The notes beneath the pieces were generated by a model that had not been told where the DNA came from, ran no database searches, and was given only the letters and a program-made list of their open reading frames with translations. From Sorangium cellulosum (GTDB taxonomy: Bacteria > Myxococcota_A > Polyangia > Polyangiales > Polyangiaceae), in assembly GCF_002950945.1 (NCBI RefSeq), contig NZ_CP012673.1, positions 310,001-374,000 on the forward strand: a DNA stretch of 64,000 nt, written 5' to 3'. Of the stretch, positions 1 to 8,595 are shown in pieces; the stretch's first letter is position 1, and the number at the start of each line of letters is the position of its first letter. Made by a program: the position numbers and the translations under genes.

Positions 1-366
1 GCGCGGCGCCCTCCGGGCCGCGGAGGCCGAGATCGAGCGCCGCGAGCGCCGCGCCGATGTACGTGTCGAACAGGCGCACCCCGCCGATGGCGAGCTCGCG
101 CCGCGCGTGCTCGGGCGTCGCGACGACATCGTGGATGAAGACCGCCCTCACCGCCTCCGGCGCGAGCTCGAGCATGCGCTGGCCAAAGTGGATGTCGCCC
201 TGGCCGCTGTCCCCGACGAAGACGAAGTCGTACTCGGGATAGAGCCGCCGGTACTCGACGAAGTTCTCGAGCTTCTTCTCCGCGATCGCGCGGTTGCCGA
301 TGAGTGCGTAGGTAAAAGAAGCCGGAGCGCAGCGCGAAGAAGTGTAGCGCAGCAAGCCGAAAGGGT
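1..366 (-). CDS. Partial gene, possible DUF2183/APP1-like phosphatase C-terminal part
   Basis: The reverse strand is open from the window's left edge, so the 3' end lies outside. The readable frame contains FVFVGDSGQGDIHFGQRM and AVFIHDVV, preceded by KKLENFVEYRRLYPEYD. A hydrophobic strand ending in GDSGQ.D, followed by a second strand with a conserved Asp, resembles the HAD-like catalytic C-terminus of App1/DUF2183 phosphatidate phosphatases. This is family-level recognition by eye, not an alignment. The 5' limit is unclear: the frame stays open further upstream but loses recognisable protein character beyond about 366, so the gene may be degraded at its start. Confidence 0.4.
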
Positions 367-1016
367 AGGACCGCGAGCGTCGTGATGGCTCGGTCCTGGG
401 CCGAAAGAGCGTGGTCCGGGCGGCGCCGAGCGCGCTTCTTTGCGATCGGGGGTCGCAGCACGTAACGCAGCAGCGCCTCCCTCGCCGCGGCATGGTGCGC
501 ACCGGCGCGCGTCGCTGCGTGCAAGGTGAAGCCATCGAGCGCAGCGCGCAGCGGCTTGTCGTACGCGAGCGCGCTCGGAGAGGACGGCGAGAGCCCGCGG
601 AGCCATTGCGGGGCGACGACGTGTGGCGCGGCTCTCGTCCCGAAACGGCGGAGGCACAGAGCACGGCGGGATCCAGCCCCGTAGAATCAACCGTTCGCTT
701 GCCACCAAACGTCCCGGCGCCCCGCTGCACGGCGCCGTTGCGCTCCAGGAGCCCGCTCGGTACCCTCGGGGGAAAAATGACGTCCCCCGCGCCGCAGGGC
801 TGCTGCGAGAGGAGCCATGTCCACCGTTCGGCTCCCCCTCTGACCAGAGCCCTGCCTCCGCCGCCGCTCCCTCCGGCCCGATGAGCAAACGGCGCGGCGC
901 CCCGTCCCCCCTCCAAGGCATGTTGCACACAGCGGCGCACACCGACATGCGAATCAAGCACCACGCCAGGGCCGAACGCCGTGGCTTCGCAGACCGATGA
1001 AAGGATTTCTGACGAC
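367..1016. other. Non-coding stretch upstream of DUF2147 gene
   Basis: Several long GC-driven frames cross this interval on both strands, but their products are Arg/Ala/Pro-rich low-complexity strings without domains. I see no gene. The last 50 bases carry a weak A/G-rich ribosome-binding stretch (AAAGGA near 997) in front of the ATG at 1017. Confidence 0.5.
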
Positions 1017-1463
1017 ATGAAGACGTTCTTGGCTCTTTTTGCCTCCTTGGGTTGCTTCCTCGCCACTTCGCTCGTGCTCGCGGATCCTCTCCCTGTGACC
1101 GGCCAGTGGCGGACGATTGATGAGCAGGGGGTCGAGCAGTCGGTGGTAGAGATTTACGAGAAGGGCGGGAAGATCTTCGGCAAGATCGTGAGCCTGAAGC
1201 AGCCGCTCGACGAGAAGGGGAAGCCGAAGATCTGCACCGCCTGTGAGGGTGCCGACAAGAACAAGCCCCTTGTGGGGCTCGTCATCATCAAGAACATGGC
1301 CCGCGATGACGACGAGTACGATGACGGTACGATCCTGGATCCGAACAACGGCGAGACCTATAGCTGCAAGCTCGAAGCGATCGAGGGCGGGAAGAAGCTA
1401 AAGGTGCGCGGCTTCTTGGGCATCTCCCTCCTCGGCAGGACCCAGACCTGGCTGAAGAAGTAA
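1017..1463 (+). CDS. DUF2147 family secreted protein
   Basis: A 148-residue protein with a clear signal peptide (MKTFLALFASLGCFLATSLVLA, cleavage near residue 22). The mature part begins DPLPVTGQWRTIDEQG and contains EIYEKGGKIFGKIVSL, a CxxC (ICTACEGADKNKPLVG) and a C-terminal RGFLGISLLGRTQTW. This is the layout of DUF2147, small periplasmic or secreted beta-barrel-like proteins found beside envelope and lipid genes; their function is unknown. An upstream in-frame ATG at 981 would add 12 residues before the signal peptide, so the start at 1017 is preferred. The gene stands alone, and the acyl-CoA dehydrogenase downstream is convergent. Confidence 0.8.
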   Translation: MKTFLALFASLGCFLATSLVLADPLPVTGQWRTIDEQGVEQSVVEIYEKGGKIFGKIVSLKQPLDEKGKPKICTACEGADKNKPLVGLVIIKNMARDDDEYDDGTILDPNNGETYSCKLEAIEGGKKLKVRGFLGISLLGRTQTWLKK

Positions 1464-1519
1464 AATCTTCTCATACACCAGTCGTGGTGCACCTTGGATG
1501 AGAGTGAGGTCATTGGAAC

Positions 1520-1538
1520 CGCCCCCTGCGACGGGGCG
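1520..1538. terminator. Possible GC-rich hairpin between convergent genes
   Basis: CGCCCC (1520-1525) and GGGGCG (1533-1538) form a 6-bp GC stem with a 7-nt loop between the ends of the convergent DUF2147 and acyl-CoA dehydrogenase genes. No U-tract follows, so termination is only inferred from position. Confidence 0.25.
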
Positions 1539-1742
1539 AGCGGGTGTCTGATGCGCGATAGACGGCTCGCCCGGCGCCGTTCCCGCGGGGCTTGACACGG
1601 GCGAGAGCTCTATGGTTTCCTATCCGCTCCACGCTCACTTGAGAAAGCGTTTGCATCGCCTATCGGCCCCTCTGGCGGGTGGCGCCGGGCGAGCCGGCGA
1701 TCACCGTCCGATAGACCGCTTGCGGCGCCCGCGGCCCTCTCC

Positions 1743-2984
1743 TCAGATACCGACCGGGCCACCCACCGTGAACGGCATCCCGAGCTGGGCCTTGCCCAAC
1801 TCCTGGACCAGGAGGTCCGTCCGCCAGGCCATTGCCACGCAGCCCATGAGGTCCCGGTGGAGGCGCTCCAGCGGACTGCTGGCCGCGTAGGCATGAGCTC
1901 CGCAGAGCTTGATGATGTCGGTCGCGACTTCCTCGGTCATCCGGCGGAGCTCGTAGATGGTGTGACCAAGGGCGGCAGCGAACGCCTCCTGGCTTTCGTA
2001 GGGGCGGTCCGCGCTAGCAATCATTTCGGCCAAGACAATCCCGCTCGTGCGTACCTGGTGCGCGATCGCTCCCAGCCGCGCCTGCGCCCACGGCTCTTCG
2101 GAGCGGTATCCCGCCGTGCGGACGCCGGGCAGCGGGTTCGGCCCTACACCTACACCATAACGTGCCTGAATGTAACGAGTCGACTCGTCAACGGCGGCCC
2201 GGGCGAGGCCAAGCCAGATGCCGAGAATGCCAAGAAGCCCGCGCGCCCGTCGCTGTCGCGCAACGGGGTCAAGCGCGGAAGTCCGTTCGGCCAGCTCGGC
2301 CATAAAGGCGCCTGGTACCACGAGGGCGTTCGTCTTCGGAATCCGTGCATCTTCACACACGATGTCGTGGCTGGAGGTGGCGCGAAGGCCCATGGCGTCC
2401 CAGTTTCGGGCGTTGCTGATGCCCGGCGTGTCGAGCGTCGGCGTGGTGAAGAAGAGCGTCGGCGACTCAAAGTCGCTTCCTTCCATGAAGCCGCGCAGGA
2501 ACACGTACTTCGCGCCCTCGCTCATCGAGGCGAAGCCACCGCGGCCGTTGACCACGATGTGGTCACCTTCATTCCGGGCGGTGTAGCCCGACTTGCGCAC
2601 ATCCAGCGCCGTCAAGCTCGCGGAGCCGGGGCCGCAGATGAGCGCGTTATTCTCGGCGATGTCCTTCAGCACGGGGACGGCGGGACCGGTCGGGGCGAGC
2701 AGGAGCAGGTCGGCCGCGACGAAGTGCATGTTGATCGCCACCGCAGCGGAGGCATCACCGTAGGCCACCTCTTCGACGACCCGGACCATCGCTTCGGTCG
2801 ACACGTTCATGCCGCCGAACTCGTCCGGCAGGCCTATCCCGGGGATGCGAAGCGCCTGCAGCTCCGCGATGTCTTCGGCACAGAACGTCCCGGTACGGTC
2901 GTACCGCGACGCCCGCTCCACGAATCGCGTCCGCGCCAGCTCGCGCACGTCTTGAATGAGTTTGGCCTCTGTCGCTGACAACAT
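1743..2984 (-). CDS. Acyl-CoA dehydrogenase family protein
   Basis: A 413-residue flavoprotein of the acyl-CoA dehydrogenase superfamily. The N-terminal helical domain is at about 1-110 (AELQALRIPGIGLPDEFGG), the beta-barrel at 110-220 (GYTARNEGDHIVVNGRGGFAS; NWDAMGLRATSSHDI), and the C-terminal helical bundle at 230-400 (GTALG-type stretches replaced by AALGHTIYELRRMTEEVATDI; YAASSPLERLHRDLMG). The last motif matches the C-terminus of the hydroxylase-like acyl-CoA dehydrogenase group (AcylCoA_DH type 2), so oxygenase or desaturase roles are possible as well as CoA-ester oxidation. An upstream in-frame ATG at 3029 would add 15 atypical residues; MLSATEAKLIQ is the likely start. Substrate unknown. 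It has no operon partner. Confidence 0.8.
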   Translation of the reverse strand: MLSATEAKLIQDVRELARTRFVERASRYDRTGTFCAEDIAELQALRIPGIGLPDEFGGMNVSTEAMVRVVEEVAYGDASAAVAINMHFVAADLLLLAPTGPAVPVLKDIAENNALICGPGSASLTALDVRKSGYTARNEGDHIVVNGRGGFASMSEGAKYVFLRGFMEGSDFESPTLFFTTPTLDTPGISNARNWDAMGLRATSSHDIVCEDARIPKTNALVVPGAFMAELAERTSALDPVARQRRARGLLGILGIWLGLARAAVDESTRYIQARYGVGVGPNPLPGVRTAGYRSEEPWAQARLGAIAHQVRTSGIVLAEMIASADRPYESQEAFAAALGHTIYELRRMTEEVATDIIKLCGAHAYAASSPLERLHRDLMGCVAMAWRTDLLVQELGKAQLGMPFTVGGPVGI

Positions 2985-3113
2985 TGCGTCGTAGTACCCC
3001 GCAGCAGGCAAGATGCGGCAGCGTAGCACACGTCACCCGCACGTCCTTCCCGAGTTCGACACCGAGCCTCCGTGGTGGCGTGCGCATAGGTAGCGTTACG
3101 TAAACCAATGTGG

Positions 3114-3391
3114 GAGGATAGCCCGCGCAAAGCCATTCCGACCTGTCAAGAAGTTCCCGCCAACGACCGGCAGTTGACATAACGTACAAAAAGTACGGAT
3201 CCACTGATCCGCCTACAAAAACCAACAGATTCAACGAGTTCACTCGGCTGTGTAATATTGTCTACACCACGCTGAGCTCGTCCAAACGCCGTCACGCACG
3301 ACCCCCGCAGCGCACCGTGTCCGGCATCGACGGCTGCTCGGGCGGCTTTCGCTTCTTGACAAATCGAAATGGCTTTGCGCGGGCTATCCTC
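3114..3391. repeat. MITE-like element with 40-bp terminal inverted repeats
   Basis: The arms 3114-3153 and 3352-3391 are inverted copies of each other over 40 bases with three mismatches, beginning GAGGATAGCCCGCGCAAAGC. The 278-bp interval has no credible gene. This layout fits a miniature inverted-repeat transposable element or the remains of a small insertion sequence. I see no target-site duplication at the outer ends. Inside it are a small palindrome CGTAC-aaaaa-GTACG and a GGATC/GATCC pair near 3200. Confidence 0.6.
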
Positions 3392-3434
3392 TCATCTTCT
3401 AGCTCGTTTTCGGCCTGCTGGCGCTGGTTCTCGC

Positions 3435-3462
3435 TGACAACGAGACGACCGTCTCGTTGTCA
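3435..3462. promoter_or_regulatory. Perfect 13-bp inverted repeat
   Basis: TGACAACGAGACG and its exact reverse complement are separated by two bases. No T-run follows, so it may be a regulator-binding site or a cruciform rather than a terminator. It lies between the MITE-like element and the insertion sequence, with no gene immediately beside it, so a target cannot be named. Confidence 0.45.
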
Positions 3463-3983
3463 GATGCCCGAGCGGCGCGCTTTGGTCGTCGCCGAGCATG
3501 AGTATCGATTGCCCTTCTCATGCTGGCCACGTAAGCTCGCCGGACAGGCGAATTGACGCCCGCGGGTGCTGGTAACATCACGGGCGGCGTGGCTGAATCC
3601 CGACAACCCGAGGTCCGGCATGTCCGTTGTATACTTACGGCCTCTGACTCGGGTTTCGCCCTTTTTGTTGCCTGTTACCCCGGGGCAACGTCCCGATCGC
3701 GGCGAGTCGGAGGCGTTCATGCACCCTGGCACGACGGGCCGTTCACCAGACTTTATAGTGAACGCCTCGCCGCAAGCTGGACGCTACGGCGCGTGGACCG
3801 TCGCTGCGCACTCGCCCGTCATCGTGCCCTGTCATGGTGCGTCCGTTCGCGAGTCGAACGCCGGCTCGGTTGTGCAGTATCAGCAGAATGCTCGTGGATG
3901 TCTTTTTTCCGGAAATCGCGAGGGCTGAACCGGAATGCGTGCTGCTTCCAGGATTCGTACGCGCCTCTTGAACGGAGAGTAGA

Positions 3984-4050
3984 CGAGCACGGCTGCCCTG
4001 TTGATCCGTTGGGTTGTCAAGGCACAACGGGACAGGAACAACCGTGCTCG
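3984..4050 (+). promoter_or_regulatory. Stem-loop covering the transposase start
   Basis: Nested complementary segments CGAGCACGG (3984-3992)/CCGTGCTCG (4042-4050), CCTGT (3997-4001)/ACAGG (4032-4036) and CCGTTG (4006-4011)/CAACGG (4025-4030) fold into one long interrupted hairpin. The likely GTG start codon at 4044 lies in the right arm. Translation-initiation masking of transposase genes is known for other IS families, so this may limit expression from outside transcription. That role is inferred. Confidence 0.45.
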
Positions 4051-5399
4051 ACCCCAATCTTGCCAGCTTGCTGGCTGTTTTGGAAGTCTTTCGTATCGCG
4101 TTCACCCGTCCGTCGTTCACGAACCTGCTCGTGATCGCGTGCGGGTGGATCTTGACCCAGGGCCCGCACGCCGTAACCGAGGCGCTCGTGATGACCGGGG
4201 CCGCCGGACGACGACATCACGAAGCGTTCCATCGCTTCTTCTCCCGAGGGACGTGGAATCCGGACGAGCTCGGCCTGTGGCTGTTTCAGCGTCTGGCGCC
4301 GTTCCTCGGGGAGGGCGCGCTCCGGATCGCCATCGACGACACGGTGGCCCCGAAGAAAGGCCCGCATGTGTTCGGGATCGGAACGCACATCGACCCGGTA
4401 CGCTCGACACGACGTTTCCGCGTCTTCTGTTTCGGCCACTGCTGGGTCGTGTTGACGGTGCTCGTGCGTGTTCCGTTTTCCCAGCGGACGTGGGGGCTGC
4501 CCGTCCTCTTTCGTCTCTATCGAGGAAAGAAAGAATGCTCGGAGCCCGAGGCGAGCTACGTCAAGAAGACCGAGCTCGCCCGCGAGATGCTTGATGTCTT
4601 TGTCTCCTGGGTGGGCGCCCGCCGTGTGGAGCTGGCCGCTGACTCAGCCTACTGCAACGCCACCGTCCTTCGCGGGATGCCTCCCTCAATTGTTGTGTTC
4701 GGCGCCATGCGCCCCGATGCGGTACTCACCTCCCTGCCCACCCCGCGTAAGCCGGGCCAGCGCGGGCGTACCAGCAAGCGCGGCGCACCGCTCCCGAAAC
4801 CGCAAGCCCTGGCTAAGGACGACCGGATTCCCTGGCAGAACGGCACCGCCGAGTTGTACGGATGCATCACCAAGGTCCGGTACAAGACGCTCTGCGCGCA
4901 ATGGTACCGAGCGTGCGGTGACGGCCTGCTGCGCATCGTCATCGTCGCGACCGACCAAGGACAGGTGCCGTTCCGGGTCTTCTTCTGCACTGATAGCAGC
5001 GTGGACGTCATTCGTCTGCTCGAAACGTACGCAGGGCGCTGGGGCATCGAGGTCTTTTTTCGGGAGGGCAAGCAGCTGCTCGGCTTCGCCGACTCGTCGG
5101 CCCGCAAGGAGGCGGCCGTACGCCGCGTCGCTCCCTTCGTCGGTCTGCTCTACACGGCGCTCGTCCTCTGGTTCCTCGAAGGCGCCGCCCAGAGCCACCT
5201 GGCTACGCCGCCGCTTCGCCCGTGGTACCCGCATAAGCGAGGGCTCTGCTTCGCCGACATCCTCCGCGCGGCACAGCGCGCGATGGCGGGCCTCGATATT
5301 CTTGACTCGATCAATACTTTCGAGCACTTAAAGAAACGGCGGGCGCAGGCGCCGCTGCCCGATACTCACGGGATTCACGGGCGAAGACTCGCCGCGTAA
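4044..5399 (+). CDS. IS4-superfamily DDE transposase
   Basis: A 451-residue transposase that cuts and joins the ends of the surrounding element. Catalytic signatures are visible: first Asp in RIAIDDTVAPKKGPHVFG, second Asp in ELAADSAYCNATV, and the Y-(2)-R-(3)-E-(6)-K signature in YAGRWGIEVFFREGK, which supplies the Glu and defines the IS4 superfamily. The DDT..KKG segment favours the IS701-type DDE_5 domain. The frame also opens at a TTG at 4014; GTG 4044 is preferred because family members begin near LDP..ASLL. The stop codon lies at the edge of the right terminal repeat (5397-5399). No frameshift is present. Confidence 0.85.
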   Translation: MLDPNLASLLAVLEVFRIAFTRPSFTNLLVIACGWILTQGPHAVTEALVMTGAAGRRHHEAFHRFFSRGTWNPDELGLWLFQRLAPFLGEGALRIAIDDTVAPKKGPHVFGIGTHIDPVRSTRRFRVFCFGHCWVVLTVLVRVPFSQRTWGLPVLFRLYRGKKECSEPEASYVKKTELAREMLDVFVSWVGARRVELAADSAYCNATVLRGMPPSIVVFGAMRPDAVLTSLPTPRKPGQRGRTSKRGAPLPKPQALAKDDRIPWQNGTAELYGCITKVRYKTLCAQWYRACGDGLLRIVIVATDQGQVPFRVFFCTDSSVDVIRLLETYAGRWGIEVFFREGKQLLGFADSSARKEAAVRRVAPFVGLLYTALVLWFLEGAAQSHLATPPLRPWYPHKRGLCFADILRAAQRAMAGLDILDSINTFEHLKKRRAQAPLPDTHGIHGRRLAA

Positions 5400-5601
5400 A
5401 GGGCGAAACCCGAGTCTGACGGGCCAAGGAACGGAGCCGCCTTCAGGACGGGCCCCCCGCCTGTCCGCTTCCCCTTCTGGAGACGGGCCCGCCGGCCTGC
5501 TGCAAGACGTGCAGGTGAAGCGCCCGCGGAAGGGCGCCAGGGCCGAGGCCTGGGCCGAGCCGGCATCGGTGCGCTCGCGGACCCAACGACACGGGCGGCC
5601 C

Positions 5602-5796
5602 TCAGCCCAGCCGCTCCCGCTCCCACCGCACCTGGTCGGCGATCGCTTCGTCGGCGGCCCGCACGCCGTCGACGAAGAACTCCGCGTGGACGGGGTCCTC
5701 TAGGTCGAGGCCGAGCCGGAGCAGAAGGGCGCGGTCTTGCGGCGGGACGGAGCCGAGGATCTCGGCGGCGGAACGAGGGTAGCGAGCGCGACGCAC
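5602..5796 (-). CDS. Small hypothetical protein (64 aa)
   Basis: A GTG-started 64-residue frame with well-mixed, charged composition (EILGSVPPQDRALLLRLGLD, ADEAIADQVRWERERLG), unlike the Arg/Pro-rich shadows around it. It is probably helical and acidic, with no domain I recognise. The size and isolated position fit an orphan antitoxin or a regulator fragment, but nothing in the sequence proves that. Coding status rests on composition only. Confidence 0.4.
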   Translation of the reverse strand: MRRARYPRSAAEILGSVPPQDRALLLRLGLDLEDPVHAEFFVDGVRAADEAIADQVRWERERLG

Positions 5797-6161
5797 GGCG
5801 TGAGCGTACCAGACGGCGCGGGCGGACGGTGCGGCTGCGCAGCCGGCGCGAGCCTGAAACAGGCTGACGAGAGCGTGCCCAGGCGAGCGTGGTGTACCGC
5901 GGCTTGGGCGTGCGATCAGGTACCGCGGCGCGGCTCGGGTCTGGCGTAGCGCCGCGCTCCTCGGCCAGCCTGGACAGTGGGTCGTCCCCGCCGACGATGC
6001 TCAGCCCGTGCGGCCGTGCTTCGGCGCGTTCGGGCATCTCAGCACGCGCCATCGGCGGAGCGCCTCGCGAAACCGCCGACGCAAGGCGGATCTCGGCCTT
6101 GTGCTGTCCGAAGACATCACCGGCGTTACCGCCCGTTAGCTGTCGTTCGACAGCCGATGAT

Positions 6162-7244
6162 TCAGCGGAGCTGCCTGAGCATCTCTTCGCGCTCGCGAGC
6201 GAGCCGCCCTCTCGGGAACTCCCGCGCGTGGTCCTCGAGCAGCCGGCGCGCCTCGAGATCGGCCACGGCGTTGTGCGCTGCCATCGCGCTCCGGGCGTCG
6301 CGGATCAGGCTCTTCTCGCGCACGCTGACGGTGGAGCGCTCGGCGCTCCCCGGGGATGAGGCACGAGGAGCGGTCGCGGTCGACGGCGCGGGCGTCCTGT
6401 GGACCGCCGCGTCAGCGGGCGCGTCGCCTCGCGGCGCGGGCGGCGCGAGCTCGCGCGCGGCTGGAGCGGCGATCTCTGCGGCGGAGCTCCCTCCGCCCTC
6501 TCGGCCGGGCGCGGTGGCCCCCTGTGCCGTGCGCGCGGCGTCGGGCTCCCGGACAGTCGCCGCCTGCAGCCACGCCTCCAAGTGGGGCGAGACCCCAGAC
6601 ACGACAGCGCCCGTCAGGACGGCGAGCGCCCCCTGCACCAGGATCCGGAAGACCACGCGGCGCAGGGTGGTCAGCCACGACTCGCGGCGGTGCAGCCCGA
6701 AGGCCAGCGGTACGCAGGCGTCCCCGTCCCGTCCGCGCGCTCGTTGCTCCGCGATCCAGCGGCGCTTCTCCGCTTGCAGCTGCGCGCGAGCCCGGCGGTG
6801 TTGCGTCTTCACCGCGTCCGTATTCAGCCCCAGCTCGGCGGCGATGTGGGCGAGCGGGATCCCCTCGAGGTCGTGCCTGATCAAGAGATCCCGGTGCTTC
6901 GGTTCGAGCCTGCCGATGAGGCGGCGGGTCAGCGCATGCCGCTGGCGCCCGCGGAGCAGCTCCTCTGGATCCGGGCACTCGGCTTGGACCTCGCTCTCGT
7001 CAAACGACGTCAGGACCTCTCCCCGACGACGCGTGTTGCGCACATGGTTGCGTGCCTGGTTGAGCGCGACGGTGACGCGGTACGCGCCCGAGTCGCCGTC
7101 CGACTCGATCCCCTGGTTCACTTCCAACCCGCGCAGGAGCGCGTCTTGCGCCACGTCCTCGACGTGGCGTTCCGGTACACCGAGACGCCTCGCGAGGCGC
7201 CGGAAGAGCTCGAAGCTGCTGGAGATGCTCGACGAGTTGCCCAC
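6162..7244 (-). CDS. ECF-type sigma factor with transmembrane anchor and C-terminal domain
   Basis: About 360 residues (373 from a TTG at 7283; GTG at 7244 preferred). In the 373-aa numbering, region 2 spans roughly 25-90 (ERHVEDVAQDALLRGLEV) and region 4 roughly 115-170 (LEPKHRDLLIRHDLEGIPL, IAAELGLNTDAVKTQHRRAR). A hydrophobic segment at about 208-230 (VFRILVQGALAVLTGAVVSG) is followed by an Ala/Pro-rich stretch and a TPR-like end (AVADLEARRLLEDHAREFP). Normal ECF factors stop after region 4, so this protein appears membrane-tethered with an outward domain, which could let it sense directly without a separate anti-sigma. It is transcribed divergently from the PEGA/TPR-Gly-rich lipoprotein operon, its likely target. 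Confidence 0.75.
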   Translation of the reverse strand: MGNSSSISSSFELFRRLARRLGVPERHVEDVAQDALLRGLEVNQGIESDGDSGAYRVTVALNQARNHVRNTRRRGEVLTSFDESEVQAECPDPEELLRGRQRHALTRRLIGRLEPKHRDLLIRHDLEGIPLAHIAAELGLNTDAVKTQHRRARAQLQAEKRRWIAEQRARGRDGDACVPLAFGLHRRESWLTTLRRVVFRILVQGALAVLTGAVVSGVSPHLEAWLQAATVREPDAARTAQGATAPGREGGGSSAAEIAAPAARELAPPAPRGDAPADAAVHRTPAPSTATAPRASSPGSAERSTVSVREKSLIRDARSAMAAHNAVADLEARRLLEDHAREFPRGRLAREREEMLRQLR

Positions 7245-7479
7245 ACCGGTAGCACACCTGAGGGCCCCCCTCGGGGTCAGCAAAGTGCACGGACGCCGCT
7301 ACTTTGGTAGGATAATGTGGTTTAAGGTGCCACAATCCATCGCGTAGGCTGCATCTTGGCCGACACACAGGACGGACGACCTCTTTCCGCCGTCAGGCCG
7401 TTAATTCTCGTTCATATGCGTGTTTTGCGGCGTTTTCTACCGGTTGACGCTGAGCGGCCGACGTAAGTACCGTCCCTGC

Positions 7480-8580
7480 ATGCGTTGCGGTGCGCACCTG
7501 CTTTCCGTTTTGCTAGCTCTTGGCGCTTCAGCGGGCTTGTCCAGCTCGGCCGATGCTCAGCAACGGTCTTCGTCGCTGGGAAGAAGCGACAGTCCGACGC
7601 TGAAGGATCTCATTCGCCGTGCTCGGAAAGCGCGCGACCGCGGAAACTGGACCGAGGCCCGCGACGCCTACAAGGCGGCGCTTGAAGCCGCAGACCAGAC
7701 GCCAGGCGGGCGGCTAGACCGCGCGGAGATCGCCGGCGAACTCGGCCTCTGCGAGCTCGCGCTGCTCAACTACCGTGAGGCGGCGGAGCTCCTGACCCAG
7801 AGTCTTGAGCAGCGCGAGGTACTGCCGATCAAGGTGCAGCAACGATTCGAGATGGGACAGGCGAAGGCAGCGTTTTACGTCGTTAGGCTCCTGCTATCTG
7901 TCGATCCGCCGGACGCCGAGGTGTTCATCGATGGCAAGGCCATCGGTCGGACCGCTCGGACCTACAGGCTGTTCCTCGATCCCGGACGACACGTGGTGCG
8001 GGCCAGGGCGCCTGGTCGCGAGGAAGCCGTTCATGTGTTCAACGGCGAGCGGGGCGCCGAGCAAGAGATCTCGATGCAGCTGCCGCACGCCGCGGTGAGC
8101 AGCATAAAAGAGACTTCGCCCGCAACGCCAAGGCCCGTGAGCCGATCGCCAGCCGCGCGCCCAGAGGCTCCCAGCCCGCGGGCTTCCTGGCCGGGCACCC
8201 TGCGGATCGGCGGCATCGCGATCACGACGGCAACAGCGACGGCCGGTGCGGTCTTCCTCCTGCGTGCACACGTCGTACACACCAACCTGCGCGAGGCCAA
8301 TGAGGTGCGTCGGGAGCAGGGGTGGACGTCGCACGCCTGCCGGGACGCGAGCGCGCCCGCGGCGTGCGCCGGCATTCATGGCCAGGCCAAAGAGCGGGAC
8401 CTGTTTGCCACCCTCGGCAAGGTGTCGCTGGCAACGAGCGCTGCGTTCGGCTTGGCGACAGCGGCCTCCTTTCTCACGGAGGTGGCGGTCTTCGGCACAG
8501 CGCCAAGAGCCGCTGGCGTCCGCGTTGTACCGGTGACGACGAGCGAACAGGCAGGTGTGCTGCTCCAAGCAGCATGGTGA
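7480..8580 (+). CDS. Secreted TPR/PEGA-domain protein
   Basis: About 366 residues. A signal peptide (HLLSVLLALGASAGLSSSADA) is followed by TPR-like helices at about 45-140 (KARDRGNWTEARDAYKAALE; GELGLCELALLNYREAAELL), a PEGA domain at about 150-210 (LLSVDPPDAEVFIDGKAIG, FLDPGRHVVRARAPGRE) and a C-terminal part with two hydrophobic stretches. PEGA domains sit on surface or envelope proteins and probably bind wall or matrix polymers. A GTG at 7420 would add 20 residues before the signal peptide; ATG 7480 is preferred. It is the first gene of a three-gene run with the two Gly-rich lipoproteins and is divergent from the tethered sigma factor. Confidence 0.75.
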   Translation: MRCGAHLLSVLLALGASAGLSSSADAQQRSSSLGRSDSPTLKDLIRRARKARDRGNWTEARDAYKAALEAADQTPGGRLDRAEIAGELGLCELALLNYREAAELLTQSLEQREVLPIKVQQRFEMGQAKAAFYVVRLLLSVDPPDAEVFIDGKAIGRTARTYRLFLDPGRHVVRARAPGREEAVHVFNGERGAEQEISMQLPHAAVSSIKETSPATPRPVSRSPAARPEAPSPRASWPGTLRIGGIAITTATATAGAVFLLRAHVVHTNLREANEVRREQGWTSHACRDASAPAACAGIHGQAKERDLFATLGKVSLATSAAFGLATAASFLTEVAVFGTAPRAAGVRVVPVTTSEQAGVLLQAAW

Positions 8581-8595
8581 GGCGGAGGCTGGCTC

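Larger units (their letters stand above)
3646..5416 (+). mobile_element. Insertion sequence, IS4 superfamily (IS701-like transposase)
   Basis: A perfect 19-bp terminal inverted repeat, GACTCGGGTTTCGCCCTTT, occurs at 3646-3664 and inverted at 5398-5416. A direct repeat TCTGA lies at both outer ends (3643-3647 and 5415-5419). It overlaps the repeat arms, so the true element boundary is ambiguous by a few bases, but it is consistent with a target duplication. One transposase gene fills the right 1.35 kb. About 380 bp of leader separate the left end from the gene and contain a 10-bp inverted repeat (3710-3719/3759-3768). The element looks complete and potentially active. Confidence 0.8.

Noticed and set aside
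148..957. A 269-codon reverse-strand frame
   Set aside because: Arg/Pro/Ser/Ala-rich, no domain. It runs out of frame with the recognisable DUF2183-like protein at 1-366.
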